From Salegentibacter salarius (lineage in GTDB: Bacteria > Bacteroidota > Bacteroidia > Flavobacteriales > Flavobacteriaceae), in the NCBI RefSeq assembly GCF_900168265.1, contig NZ_FVZF01000006.1, positions 1 to 64,000 on the forward strand: a DNA stretch of 64,000 nucleotides. The letters are read 5' to 3'. Both the position numbers and the translations under genes were made by a program. Below are positions 7,737-15,813 of this stretch, piece by piece (the stretch's first letter is position 1; the number at the start of each line of letters is the position of its first letter). The notes beneath the pieces are model-generated. The model ran no database searches, had not been told where the DNA came from, and was given only the letters and a program-made list of their open reading frames with translations.

Positions 7737-10364
7737 ATGTCTAAAGATCTGCACACGCTCTCTGTTGAAAAAATCCTGTCGGAATTTAATGTAGATCCCA
7801 ATAAAGGATTAACTGGTTCTGAGGTTAAATCAAGATTAGAAAAGCACGGCTATAATCGTTTAAAAAAGAGAAAATCTAAGAATATAGGGCTCATATTTTT
7901 AGAGCAATTTCTTGATCCCATAATTTATATTTTGGCTGCTGCCATGGCATTGGCTTATTTCTTTGGCGAATGGTTAGAAGGTACTGCTGTTTTAATAGTT
8001 ATTCTTATTACCGCCTTAATAGGCTTTTTTATGGAGTGGCAAGCGCTTCGCTCGGTAGAAGCTCTGCAGAAAATGGTAGAAACCCAGGCCAATGTTTTGC
8101 GCAGTGGTAAGGAAGAACAAATCAAAGCAGCAGGATTGGTTCCCGGTGATATTGTAATTCTGGAGAGTGGCGATGTTATTCCCGCCGATTGCCGAATGCT
8201 GGAAACTGAAAGTTTCGCGGTAAAAGAAGCCATTCTTACGGGTGAGAGCAATCAAATTGAAAAAAGTATAGAAGAACTTTCTGGCCAGGTTGCCCTTGCC
8301 GATCGTAAAAATATGCTTTATAAAGGTACTATTGCGGTTAGGGGAAATGCGAAAGCAATTGTTGGGGCAACAGGCCTCAAAACCGAAATAGGGCGCATTA
8401 GTGAACTAACCAGTGGTGCAAAAAAAGAAAGTACACCTTTAGAGAAAAAACTTAAAAAATTAAGCAGGTGGCTTATTTGGCTTACCTTAATTCTTGCCCT
8501 GCTTATTATTGTTACCGGCTATTTTCAAGGGAAAGATCTAATGTTGATGATAGAAACCGGGATCGCTTTGGCAGTGGCTGCGATTCCAGAGGGTTTGCCT
8601 ATTGTGGCAACTATCGCATTGGCTAGAGGAATGCTTCGACTTTCCAAAAAGAACGTGGTTATTAAAAAACTGGAAGCGGTTCAAACTTTAGGTGAAACCG
8701 GAATAATTTGCACAGATAAGACCGGTACACTTACCGAAAACAAAATGAGCGTTCATCATTTAATGCTTGGTTCTACAGCATTTCCTGCTACCGAAGCTGA
8801 AAATTTCAAAAAAGATCCAGCTTTTGAAAGGTTGATAGATATTGGTTGCCTCTGCAATAATTCAAAAATGAAAAATGGCGAAATGGCAGGAGACGCCATA
8901 GAGATCGCTCTGGTAGAATTCGCTGCTGAAATGGGTTTTGATTGTAAAGAAATTCAGCAAAAATATCCCAGGATAAAGGAAGTTCCTTTTGATGCTGAAA
9001 TTAAAAAAATGGCCACGCTTAATCGCGTTGAAGATAATTTCCTGGTATGTGTTAAAGGCGCCCTGGAAGCTTTGCTGGAATCTTGCGATTTAGTTTTAAC
9101 TAAAGAAGGGCCAAAAGAATTTCAGGATAAAGAAAAATGGGAAAAACAGGCGGAATTAATCGCTGCCGAAGGTATGCGGGTTTTGGCTTTCGCCTATAAA
9201 GAAAGTAAAGAAGAGCCAGACAAGGAAAGCTTAATGGAGAATCTAACTTTTGTTGGTATTCTTGGGTTTTTAGATCCACCGCGAAAGGATATTAAACAAG
9301 CTATTGAAACCTATAAGAACGCCGGAATTAGAGTGGTAATGATTACCGGAGATCACCCAGATACCGCAAGAAAAATAGGAGAGGAAGTAGCGCTTATTCC
9401 TGAAGATGCCCCTGCCGAGATGGTGATAAAAGGCTCTGAGCTGGAAGAAATAAAAACTTTAACAGAAGACCGGCAAAAAACTTTATTGGAAGCTGTAATT
9501 TTTGCCAGGATGGTTCCGGGGCAAAAACTGGATTTGGTAGAATTCTATCAAAAAAATAAAGCCATTGTAGGTATGCTTGGCGATGGGGTAAATGACGCAC
9601 CCGCTCTTAAAAAGGCCGATATTGGGATAGCGATGGGAATTAGAGGAACAGAAGCTGCCAAAGAAGTCGCCGATGTTATTTTAATGGACGATAAGTTTAC
9701 TTCTACAGAACTTGCCATAAGGCAGGGCCGCACCATTTTTGAAAATATCAGGCAATTTGTAATCTTTTTACTTTCCTGTAATCTCGCAGAGATAATTTCG
9801 GTAGCGCTGGCGTCTTTGAGTAATTTACCTATGCCTTTGCTGCCGCTACAAATTCTTTTTCTAAATCTTATTTCCGATGTTTTTCCTGCTTTGGCACTTG
9901 GCGTGGGGAAAGGAGATCCAAATATTATGAAAGATCCTCCCCGGGATCCGCAAGAGCCTATTTTAACCAAAAAACTCTGGAGAGCCACAGTTCTTTATGG
10001 TTTAAGTATTACCGCTGCTGTGATTGGCGTGGTGGCTTATACCCATTTTGAGATGGGCTTAAGTGGAATCCTGGTAAATAATATTGCTTTTTATACGCTA
10101 ATTTTAGCTCAATTACTCAATGTTTTTAATCTCCCAAGGAGAAAAATATCTTTTTTAAAGAACGAGGTGACCACCAATCCCTGGGTTTGGGCAGCCTCAG
10201 CTTTTTCCATTTTAGTGATGGTAATAGTTTACCATATTCCTTTGATGGCTGAAGCATTATCCCTGGTGCCTCTTTCTTTAAACCACCTATTAGTGGTAAT
10301 TGTTTTTGGTACCGCTTCACTGGTGATTTCACAAATACTGAAACATTTAAAATTAACGAATTGA
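7737..10364 (+). CDS. Cation-transporting P-type ATPase, P2 (Ca2+-ATPase-like)
   Basis: An 875-residue P2-type ATPase. In order: the N-terminal cation-ATPase domain (LSVEKILSEFNV to about residue 75), two membrane helices, the actuator domain with LTGES (about 167-171), PEGLP in TM4 (about 285), the phosphorylation site CTDKTGTLTENKM with D327, the nucleotide-binding KGALEALLESC, the hinge MLGDGVNDAPALKKADIG near 612-628, and six C-terminal helices with NLISDVFPALALG in TM6. PEGL in TM4 with N and D in TM6 is typical of Ca2+ pumps (SERCA/PMR1-like), but some bacterial relatives are annotated as Mg2+ or Mn2+ pumps. The protein is full length and sits in the inner membrane. It lies between PEP synthase and a small helical protein. 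Confidence 0.92.
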   Translation: MSKDLHTLSVEKILSEFNVDPNKGLTGSEVKSRLEKHGYNRLKKRKSKNIGLIFLEQFLDPIIYILAAAMALAYFFGEWLEGTAVLIVILITALIGFFMEWQALRSVEALQKMVETQANVLRSGKEEQIKAAGLVPGDIVILESGDVIPADCRMLETESFAVKEAILTGESNQIEKSIEELSGQVALADRKNMLYKGTIAVRGNAKAIVGATGLKTEIGRISELTSGAKKESTPLEKKLKKLSRWLIWLTLILALLIIVTGYFQGKDLMLMIETGIALAVAAIPEGLPIVATIALARGMLRLSKKNVVIKKLEAVQTLGETGIICTDKTGTLTENKMSVHHLMLGSTAFPATEAENFKKDPAFERLIDIGCLCNNSKMKNGEMAGDAIEIALVEFAAEMGFDCKEIQQKYPRIKEVPFDAEIKKMATLNRVEDNFLVCVKGALEALLESCDLVLTKEGPKEFQDKEKWEKQAELIAAEGMRVLAFAYKESKEEPDKESLMENLTFVGILGFLDPPRKDIKQAIETYKNAGIRVVMITGDHPDTARKIGEEVALIPEDAPAEMVIKGSELEEIKTLTEDRQKTLLEAVIFARMVPGQKLDLVEFYQKNKAIVGMLGDGVNDAPALKKADIGIAMGIRGTEAAKEVADVILMDDKFTSTELAIRQGRTIFENIRQFVIFLLSCNLAEIISVALASLSNLPMPLLPLQILFLNLISDVFPALALGVGKGDPNIMKDPPRDPQEPILTKKLWRATVLYGLSITAAVIGVVAYTHFEMGLSGILVNNIAFYTLILAQLLNVFNLPRRKISFLKNEVTTNPWVWAASAFSILVMVIVYHIPLMAEALSLVPLSLNHLLVVIVFGTASLVISQILKHLKLTN

Positions 10365-10443
10365 TCTTATTAGGGACTGACGAAAATCATACTTTTTTAG
10401 TTCGGTTTATATTAATTTCAATAGAACTTAAAATTTTAAAAAG

Positions 10444-10884
10444 ATGGAAAGCATAAGGAAAAGGCCAAAGGGCGATTTTATTGCTGAGGCCAATATGGAG
10501 CAGCTCTATGCGCTTACCAAACACTGGAATTCAGATCTACATTTCTTTAAAGACGACCTCAATTTTCTGCATAAACTCTTAGATAGCTACTTTATTTGGA
10601 TAGATAAAGACGAGAATTACAAAGTGGCTTCAAAAATGAAAAATGAATTATTAAAACTCAGGGAGCGTTGCGAAGACCTTTTAGATAAAACCGATAAGCA
10701 TAGAGAGCAAATAGGAAAAATGATTCTGGAAAAAATTAGTGATTCCAGGGTTTTTAGATTAGAGCACGAACATTTGGAAGATGAGATTGCAAGTTTTGTA
10801 AAAGCTTTCAGGTTGAACCGTTTAGAACTCTTTAAAGTAACTGAATATATTAAGGATACCGATAAGCTTCCCGAGACCTACTAA
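10444..10884 (+). CDS. Hypothetical all-helical cytosolic protein
   Basis: A 146-residue soluble protein rich in charged residues and leucine with heptad-like spacing (for example LRERCEDLLDKTDKHREQIGK), so it is probably a helical bundle or coiled coil. It has no signal peptide, membrane segment, metal motif or known catalytic motif. I do not recognise the family. It starts 79 bases after the P-type ATPase and 96 bases before the hibernation factor, all on the + strand, so shared regulation under stress is plausible but unproven. Function unknown. Confidence 0.65.
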   Translation: MESIRKRPKGDFIAEANMEQLYALTKHWNSDLHFFKDDLNFLHKLLDSYFIWIDKDENYKVASKMKNELLKLRERCEDLLDKTDKHREQIGKMILEKISDSRVFRLEHEHLEDEIASFVKAFRLNRLELFKVTEYIKDTDKLPETY

Positions 10885-10948
10885 GGGAGGGGAAGAAATT
10901 AAAGCAGGCAAAGTGACCGTTGTCATATTTTAGAAACTGCCTTCAACT

Positions 10949-10956
10949 TATCTTTG
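10949..10956 (+). promoter_or_regulatory. Candidate -7 box TATCTTTG before the hibernation factor
   Basis: TATCTTTG is an exact match to the Bacteroidota -7 consensus TAnnTTTG. It ends 24 bases before ATG 10981 and overlaps the TTG at 10954. This makes the ATG the likelier start and suggests a promoter private to this gene. A TTG occurs upstream, but at a spacing longer than the usual 17-23 bases. Confidence 0.5.
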
Positions 10957-10980
10957 ATTAAACTTAAAACTACTACTATT

Positions 10981-11280
10981 ATGCTCATCAATATTCAATT
11001 TATAAAAACAAAAGGAAGTCAGGATTTAACTCAATTTGTATCAGAACACTTAGATAAATTATCAGAAAAATATGAGTGGCTTATTAGAGCCGAAGTTTAT
11101 TTTAAAGAAGAAAATGATCCTACTGGAAAGTCAAAAATTTGTGAGATCGAGCTCAGTGCTCCCGGACCAAGAATTTTTGCTTCCTCTACAGAAGAAAGTT
11201 TTGAATTAGCCATCAAAAAGACCATCTTCGAACTGGAACAGCAACTCAAAAAACGTAAAGCTGTTTTCGCAGCATATTAG
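10981..11280 (+). CDS. HPF/RaiA-family ribosome-associated factor
   Basis: A 99-residue protein of the short hibernation-promoting factor / RaiA family: MLINIQFIKTKGSQDLTQFV opens the first strand and helix, and the second half has EIELSAPGPRIFASSTEESF and a helix ending in LEQQLKKRKA. These proteins bind the 30S decoding region and inactivate or protect ribosomes in stationary phase or under stress. I chose ATG 10981, not TTG 10954, because a -7 promoter box covers the TTG and because ATG gives the normal beta-strand start. It has no C-terminal dimerisation domain, so it is a short form. A strong two-way terminator follows. The neighbours are genes of energy metabolism and ion pumping. Confidence 0.8.
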   Translation: MLINIQFIKTKGSQDLTQFVSEHLDKLSEKYEWLIRAEVYFKEENDPTGKSKICEIELSAPGPRIFASSTEESFELAIKKTIFELEQQLKKRKAVFAAY

Positions 11281-11289
11281 GATGCTTGC

Positions 11290-11381
11290 AGAGACTGTTT
11301 AAAAATCACAGGGTTTACAATCCATTGCGGTTAAGCTCAATTTACCCGACTTTGGTAAAACCTATTTTTTAAACAGTCTCT
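11290..11381. terminator. Bidirectional terminator
   Basis: AGAGACTGTTTAAAAA (11290-11305) pairs with TTTTTAAACAGTCTCT (11366-11381). On the + strand it is followed by TTTTTT, and on the minus strand by GCAAGC after an A/T-rich arm. It lies between the converging hibernation-factor and DUF456 genes and can serve both. The 60-base loop is long for a simple hairpin. Confidence 0.7.
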
Positions 11382-11384
11382 TTT

Positions 11385-11882
11385 TTAAAATATCAATCCC
11401 CGAAATTCCCAGGCTTTATAGCTAAATAAGATTAAGAACCCTACCGCTACCACCAATTCCATAAAGGTAGAAGCAAGCAAGCCGATAAAAGATCCATAGG
11501 CGGCTCGCAAAGCCGATTTAGAATCTGATTTATTAATTATTTCTCCAATAAAGGCTCCTGCAAAAGCTCCTATTATTATTCCTAGCGGAATTGGAACAAA
11601 AATGCCGATTACCAATCCAATAGTAGCGCCCCACATTCCGGCTTTACTGCCCCCGTATTTTTTTGTTCCCATTGCAGGAATCACAAGTTGTAAAGCATAA
11701 ATTATAGCAGCTAGAATAAAAGCGATTCCCAAAACCCAGTAATTTATTGGCACTGATGGTGCTAAATAGAGTAGAAGTAATCCTACCCAACTAAGCGGTA
11801 CACCCGGCAAAACCGGTAAAAAACTCCCCAGAATTCCAAGGATCATTAAAACCGCTCCAACTCCAAATAATATTAGATCCAT
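11385..11882 (-). CDS. DUF456 family membrane protein
   Basis: A 165-residue inner-membrane protein with about five hydrophobic segments. The start GAVLMILGILGSFLPVLPGV, the glycine-rich middle GSKAGMWGATIGLVIGIFVP and the helix IIIGAFAGAFIGEIINKSD are the pattern of DUF456, a glycine-zipper-like membrane family of unknown function. It stands alone on the minus strand, and its stop lies 3 bases from the shared terminator. No role can be inferred. Confidence 0.82.
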   Translation of the reverse strand: MDLILFGVGAVLMILGILGSFLPVLPGVPLSWVGLLLLYLAPSVPINYWVLGIAFILAAIIYALQLVIPAMGTKKYGGSKAGMWGATIGLVIGIFVPIPLGIIIGAFAGAFIGEIINKSDSKSALRAAYGSFIGLLASTFMELVVAVGFLILFSYKAWEFRGLIF

Positions 11883-11951
11883 AGACTTTTAAATGTTTTG
11901 ATTATCAAATATAATTTAATTCCGAAGAAGTTTTTAACTAAATTATTAGGT

Positions 11952-11971
11952 TAAACTAAAATGTTAGTTTA
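11952..11971. promoter_or_regulatory. Candidate BlaI-type operator (perfect palindrome)
   Basis: TAAACTA, six bases (AAATGT), TAGTTTA is a perfect 7-base inverted repeat about 250 bases upstream of the BlaI-like repressor gene at 12223. BlaI/MecI repressors bind dyads that overlap their own promoter. The arms differ from those of the second system at 29893-29943, so a separate specificity is inferred. No matching promoter box was found beside it. Confidence 0.4.
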
Positions 11972-12057
11972 TATTAGCAGTGTTGAATTTGAATTTCACG
12001 GCATTTTGATTTTGTCACTTCGAGTGGAGTCAAGAATATGTTCTGGTCTAAATAAAA

Positions 12058-12210
12058 CGTCATCCTGAATTTATTTCAGGATCTAGTACCAGTTAAACTT
12101 AGAATCCCGAAGTTAATTCGGGATAAAGTCTGAAATAAATTCAGCTTGAAGAATTAGACGTTTAATATTCAAAGTAAATTAATAAGAGATTTCCGCCTTC
12201 GCGGAAATGA
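12058..12210 (+). repeat. CGTCATCCTGAA/TTTCCGC hairpin element, copy 1
   Basis: The element begins CGTCATCCTGAA, with the dyad ATCCTGAA (12062-12069) / TTCAGGAT (12075-12082), and ends with TTTCCGC (12190-12196), loop CTTC, GCGGAAA (12201-12207) and TGAC. The ends GTCAT and ATGAC are inverted. A shorter copy with the same ends lies at 22116-22209. In both copies the last hairpin ends exactly 15 bases before an ATG. Confidence 0.65.
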
Positions 12211-12222
12211 CAAAAATTAATT

Positions 12223-12585
12223 ATGAAACAACTAACCAAAGCCGAGGAAGAGATCATGCAGATTCTCTGGAAACTGGAGAAAGCCAATGTAGCTTCAATT
12301 ATCGAAGAAATGCCAGAGCCTAAACCTGCTTACAACACGGTTTCTACCATTGTAAGAATCCTGGAAGATAAAGGTTTTGTAGATCACGAAAAGAAAGGGA
12401 AGGGCTATTTATATTTTCCGCTTTTGGCTCGTGAGACTTATAGCAATCAAAGCATCAATAAATTGATGAACAATTATTTTAACGGCTCCTTTAAAAGTAT
12501 GGTTTCCTTTTTTATGAAAAAGAACGATATGGACACTAAAGACCTGGAAGCGATTTTAAAGGAAATCAATAAAAAAGAAAAGTAA
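12223..12585 (+). CDS. BlaI/MecI/CopY-family transcriptional repressor
   Basis: A 120-residue winged-helix repressor: LTKAEEEIMQILWKLEKANV forms the first helices and PAYNTVSTIVRILEDKGFVD the recognition helix, followed by the wing (HEKKGKGYLYFPL) and a C-terminal dimerisation region. BlaI-type repressors block their own operon and are cleaved when the partner M56 sensor protease is activated, classically by beta-lactams. The partner is encoded next, with a one-base overlap (TAATG). No beta-lactamase is nearby, so the stimulus is probably cell-envelope related but unknown. A second, divergent BlaI-like gene is at 29512-29877. Confidence 0.92.
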   Translation: MKQLTKAEEEIMQILWKLEKANVASIIEEMPEPKPAYNTVSTIVRILEDKGFVDHEKKGKGYLYFPLLARETYSNQSINKLMNNYFNGSFKSMVSFFMKKNDMDTKDLEAILKEINKKEK

Positions 12586-14060
12586 TGTTAGATTATATAC
12601 TTCAGGTAGTTGTGTTTCAACTCGGTTTTTTGCTGATGTATGAACTGCTGCTAAAAAAGGAGACGTTTTTTACGATAAACAGGCTGTATTTATTAATAAC
12701 ACCGCTTGTTTCCCTGTTACTGCCTTTATTGAAAATAGAAAGTTTATCGACCTTGGTTCCGGCAGAATCCATCTCGGCGCTTTCGCAGGTTTGGCTTCCG
12801 GAAGTTTATATTGGCGGTCAACCGGAGAATATTCAGCAATTACCGGCTGTAAATGTAGTGCAGGAACAGGGAATGCAAATAAACTGGTGGCTGGTTACCT
12901 ATGTTGCGGGTGTGATACTTAGCCTAATTTTATTGCTGAAAAAATATCAAAATCTCAATCATTTATTTCGTTTCCGAAGAATTTCAGAAGATAAAGAGCT
13001 GCGAATTATTGAAGTTCCTAACTCGAAAATTGCCTGCACTTTTTATAAAACCGTGTTTTTAGGCGATAAATTATCTGAAGCAGAAAAGCAACAAATTTTG
13101 TCTCACGAGTTGGTTCACGTAAAACAAAAACATAGCCTGGACCTGGTGTTTTTTGAAGCTTTAAAGATCATATTTTGGTTTAATCCGCTGGTGTATATCT
13201 ACCAAAGCAGGATTGCCACTTTGCACGAGTTCATCGCCGATGCAAATGTGGTAAAAACCACAACCAGGCGCAGCTATTATGAACAGTTGCTTAATACCGC
13301 GTTTAGCACGCAAAATATTTCCTTCATCAATCAATTTTTTAATCATTCATTAATCAAAAAACGAATTATTATGTTACAAAAATCAAGATCAAAAACAATT
13401 GCTAAATTCAAGTACTTATTTGTGCTGCCTTTACTTTTTATGATGCTCACTTATGTGTCATGTTCGGAAGATAAAGAAGGAATTAGCGAAAAACAGTCCC
13501 TTTCAAAACAAATAGATGAATTGGATATTAAAATTCAGGAAAATGATGGTATAACTGAAGAAGAGAGTAAAATGCTTATGGAGTTGGCTTTAAAAACTTA
13601 TAATGATGTTCAAGAGAGGAAGGGTTTATCAACTCCAACTCCACCGCCATTGCCACCTTTTGAAAAATCGGCAGCTTCAAAAGACAACTCAAACGCTATT
13701 CCGTTTGCAGTAATCGAAGAGGTGCCTGTATTTGAGGGTTGTGAAGACTTAAGTTCTAATGAAGAGAGAAAAGAATGTATGAGTCGCCAGATTACCAGAT
13801 TTGTAAATATGAATTTTAATACTAATCTAGGGGAAGAATTAAATCTAAAAGGAGTTAATCGTGTAATTACTCAATTTAGGATAGATGAAACCGGCGAAGT
13901 TGTAGATGTAAAAGCGAGAGCTACACATCCGGCCTTACAGGAAGAAGCCATAAGAGTAATTTCTGAACTTCCACAGATGCAACCCGGGAAACAAGATGGT
14001 AAAAACATAAGTGTGATGTATTCGCTTCCAATAGTTTTTCAAGTAGGTAGCAGTGAATAG
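12585..14060 (+). CDS. M56 (BlaR1-like) sensor metalloprotease with TonB-like C-terminal domain
   Basis: A 491-residue membrane protein. The N-terminal part has about four membrane helices with an M56 peptidase core: the zinc motif HELVH at residues 174-178, followed by the third ligand region LHEFIADANVV. A further helix, KYLFVLPLLFMMLTYVSCSE, precedes a periplasmic part that ends in a TonB C-terminal-like domain (about 380-488, from VPVFEGCEDL to SVMYSLPIVFQ). Bacteroidota often fuse BlaR1-type proteases with TonB-like domains in place of a penicillin-binding domain. It would sense an envelope signal and trigger cleavage of the BlaI-like repressor. It overlaps its repressor by 1 base and the TPR gene by 8 bases, so it is one operon. 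Confidence 0.9.
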   Translation: MLDYILQVVVFQLGFLLMYELLLKKETFFTINRLYLLITPLVSLLLPLLKIESLSTLVPAESISALSQVWLPEVYIGGQPENIQQLPAVNVVQEQGMQINWWLVTYVAGVILSLILLLKKYQNLNHLFRFRRISEDKELRIIEVPNSKIACTFYKTVFLGDKLSEAEKQQILSHELVHVKQKHSLDLVFFEALKIIFWFNPLVYIYQSRIATLHEFIADANVVKTTTRRSYYEQLLNTAFSTQNISFINQFFNHSLIKKRIIMLQKSRSKTIAKFKYLFVLPLLFMMLTYVSCSEDKEGISEKQSLSKQIDELDIKIQENDGITEEESKMLMELALKTYNDVQERKGLSTPTPPPLPPFEKSAASKDNSNAIPFAVIEEVPVFEGCEDLSSNEERKECMSRQITRFVNMNFNTNLGEELNLKGVNRVITQFRIDETGEVVDVKARATHPALQEEAIRVISELPQMQPGKQDGKNISVMYSLPIVFQVGSSE

Positions 14061-15201
14061 AGTTAGTCTAATAATTATTTTAATGTTAGTAGCCTTTAAA
14101 GCCGAAGCTCAAACTTCGGCTTTGGCTGTTTCAGACAGTTTGTATGCCGTGGGCGAATATGCCGGGGCCATAAATAAACTTCAGGAGATAGATCCGCAAA
14201 CAGAGAAGACCTACTTAAAACTTGCTAAAAATTATGCGGCCAACAGGCAACCTGAAATCGCACTGGAAAATTATAAAAAGGTTTTAAGTAAAAATCCCGA
14301 TCGCGTTTTAACCGCGGTAGATTATGGCGAATTACTGCTAAAAACCGGAAAATTAAATAGCGCCGACAGCCTGTTTAAGATTTTAGCCGAAAAATATCCT
14401 AAAAATGCCAATTTTAAATTTCAGCAGGGTTTAATTAAGGAGAAATTAAAAGACAGTACTGCGTTAGGATACTTTATGCATACTATGATCCTGGACACTA
14501 CACATCAAGGAGCGCTGTATAAACTGGCAAAAGATAAATTAAGAAATCGTCAGTACACAATGGCCGAACATTACAGCAAACAAGGGCTTCGGGCTAATTC
14601 AAATAATGCTTCTTTGCTATCTATCCTGGCGCAAACTTATTCTTCCCTAAAACTTTACGAAGAAGCCATTCCTCATTATGAAAAATTGATCCAGCTGGGA
14701 GAGGATACTGAGTTCATCTATAATAAACTCGGGTTTGCTTATTACAGACTTGGCGATTATAAAAAAGCCGTGAAGATGTATAACGAAGCTTTGAATTTTG
14801 AAGACCGAAATTCGGCCACGCATTATACACTCGGGAAATTATATGCTTTAATCGGCGATCTAGATAAGTCTGAAACCCATTTATTGATGTCAATTCTTAT
14901 TAAAAAGCAACCAGTTGATGCCGAATTTTTTAGCCTGGGACTCACTTACAAAATGCAGGAAAAATATAAAAGCGCACTGGAGTATTTCAATAAAGCTTTG
15001 GAAGAAAACCCCGATCACGAAAGAGCTTTATATGAGCGTGCAGTAGCTGCAGATAACTATATGGCCGATGACGAAACCGTAATTGGCTATTATCAGATGT
15101 ATTTTGACAAATATGAGAGTATAGGAAACGATGGAATGCTTTATAGGGCAAAAACCAGGATTAGTGATCTAAAACAAAAAATACACTTAGCTGAGAATTA
15201 A
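14053..15201 (+). CDS. Exported TPR-repeat protein
   Basis: A 382-residue protein with a signal peptide (MNRVSLIIILMLVAFKAEAQ) followed by about nine tetratricopeptide-like helical repeats, for example KTYLKLAKNYAANRQPEIAL, FIYNKLGFAYYRLGDYKKAV and ALEYFNKALEENPDHERALY. It is a protein-protein interaction scaffold in the periplasm. It starts at GTG 14053, eight bases inside the M56 gene, so it is translationally coupled and is the third gene of the blaI-blaR-like operon. TPR proteins after M56 genes recur in Bacteroidota as I recall, suggesting a helper or partner of the sensor. The exact role is unknown. Confidence 0.85.
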   Translation: MNRVSLIIILMLVAFKAEAQTSALAVSDSLYAVGEYAGAINKLQEIDPQTEKTYLKLAKNYAANRQPEIALENYKKVLSKNPDRVLTAVDYGELLLKTGKLNSADSLFKILAEKYPKNANFKFQQGLIKEKLKDSTALGYFMHTMILDTTHQGALYKLAKDKLRNRQYTMAEHYSKQGLRANSNNASLLSILAQTYSSLKLYEEAIPHYEKLIQLGEDTEFIYNKLGFAYYRLGDYKKAVKMYNEALNFEDRNSATHYTLGKLYALIGDLDKSETHLLMSILIKKQPVDAEFFSLGLTYKMQEKYKSALEYFNKALEENPDHERALYERAVAADNYMADDETVIGYYQMYFDKYESIGNDGMLYRAKTRISDLKQKIHLAEN

Positions 15202-15346
15202 TTTAATTTTCCGATATCGAGAATTTGGAATTATTTCTTACAGCCTTATTCAAACTCTTTCAATTTGGATATCTCGCTCGATTTCAACGTCACTACGAAC
15301 GAATTGAAATAATCTCTTTATTTGAAAAAGCTTTAAATTAACACCT
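15202..15346. repeat. Degenerate palindromic repeat between the TPR and exported-protein genes
   Basis: TTTCAATT and AATTGAAA flank a core with GATATCTCGCTCGATTTCAA and CGTCACTACGAACG, which resembles flavobacterial intergenic palindromes of the type TCACTNCGAGCG. There is no coding signal in this 145-base gap. Confidence 0.4.
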
Positions 15347-15745
15347 ATGAAATTTAAAACTACTTTGCTCTTCTTCAGTCTTTTTCTCATTGCTAATACA
15401 GGGCTTTCCCAGGAAGCTTTTGAAATCAATGTTTTTGTAGACGCCAATAAAAATATCTTTTTAGAAGAGCAAAAGCTGAGCCTGAGCGAAATTTTAGAAG
15501 AAACAAAAGCTTTGGTCTATAAGCAGCCGGCGGTCAAATTTAATCGGATTGTTTACAATATCTATGCAGATAAGAACCTGAAACACGGTTTTATTATGGA
15601 TGTAAATCATCAACTTTTACGAGCCGTGGAAGGTTTAAAATCAAAGACGAATAAATATCTTTTGGAGTATAAAAATCTTGATCTTGATGAGGCTGCATGG
15701 CAGTTAGAAATAAAGTCTTTGAAACTGGACGCCATAGAAGATTAG
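15347..15745 (+). CDS. Small exported protein of unknown function (BlaR-associated)
   Basis: A 132-residue protein with a clear signal peptide (MKFKTTLLFFSLFLIANTGLSQ, cleaved after about residue 21). The mature part has the pattern EINVFVDANKNIFLEEQKLS followed by VKFNRIVYNIYADKNLKHGF, and ends in charged helices. The string resembles ExbD-like or biopolymer-transport-like periplasmic folds seen downstream of M56/BlaR operons, but this is only a resemblance. It lies 145 bases after the TPR gene on the same strand. Function unknown. Confidence 0.65.
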   Translation: MKFKTTLLFFSLFLIANTGLSQEAFEINVFVDANKNIFLEEQKLSLSEILEETKALVYKQPAVKFNRIVYNIYADKNLKHGFIMDVNHQLLRAVEGLKSKTNKYLLEYKNLDLDEAAWQLEIKSLKLDAIED

Positions 15746-15781
15746 CTTTTTATTTTACCCAGGCTTTCTTTTAATTTTCCT

Positions 15782-15789
15782 TACTTTTG
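15782..15789 (+). promoter_or_regulatory. Candidate -7 box TACTTTTG
   Basis: TACTTTTG fits TAnnTTTG and lies 24 bases before ATG 15814. It overlaps the TTG at 15787, which argues against using that TTG as the start of the next gene. Confidence 0.45.
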
Positions 15790-15813
15790 CTTAAAGTCCA
15801 AGTGCGTTTGCCA

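Larger units (their letters stand above)
11883..12222. other. Gene-free stretch holding an operator-like palindrome and dispersed repeats
   Basis: These 340 bases hold no credible gene. The DUF456 side is A/T-rich. A perfect palindrome lies at 11952-11971, and from about 12000 on the stretch is made of repeat modules: TCACTTCGAGTGGAGTC, ATCCTGAATTTATTTCAGGAT, ATCCCGAAGTTAATTCGGGAT and a final TTTCCGC hairpin. They seem to have been inserted between the blaI promoter and the blaI-like gene. Confidence 0.6.

Noticed and set aside
10954-10980. TTG start that would lengthen the hibernation factor by nine residues
   Set aside because: It overlaps an exact -7 promoter box, and ATG 10981 gives the normal family start.
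12223-14060. Beta-lactam resistance operon
   Set aside because: BlaI- and BlaR-like genes are present but no beta-lactamase or penicillin-binding domain; the sensor ends in a TonB-like domain.
15787-15813. TTG start for the TonB-C-like lipoprotein
   Set aside because: It lies in a TACTTTTG promoter box; ATG 15814 is better placed.
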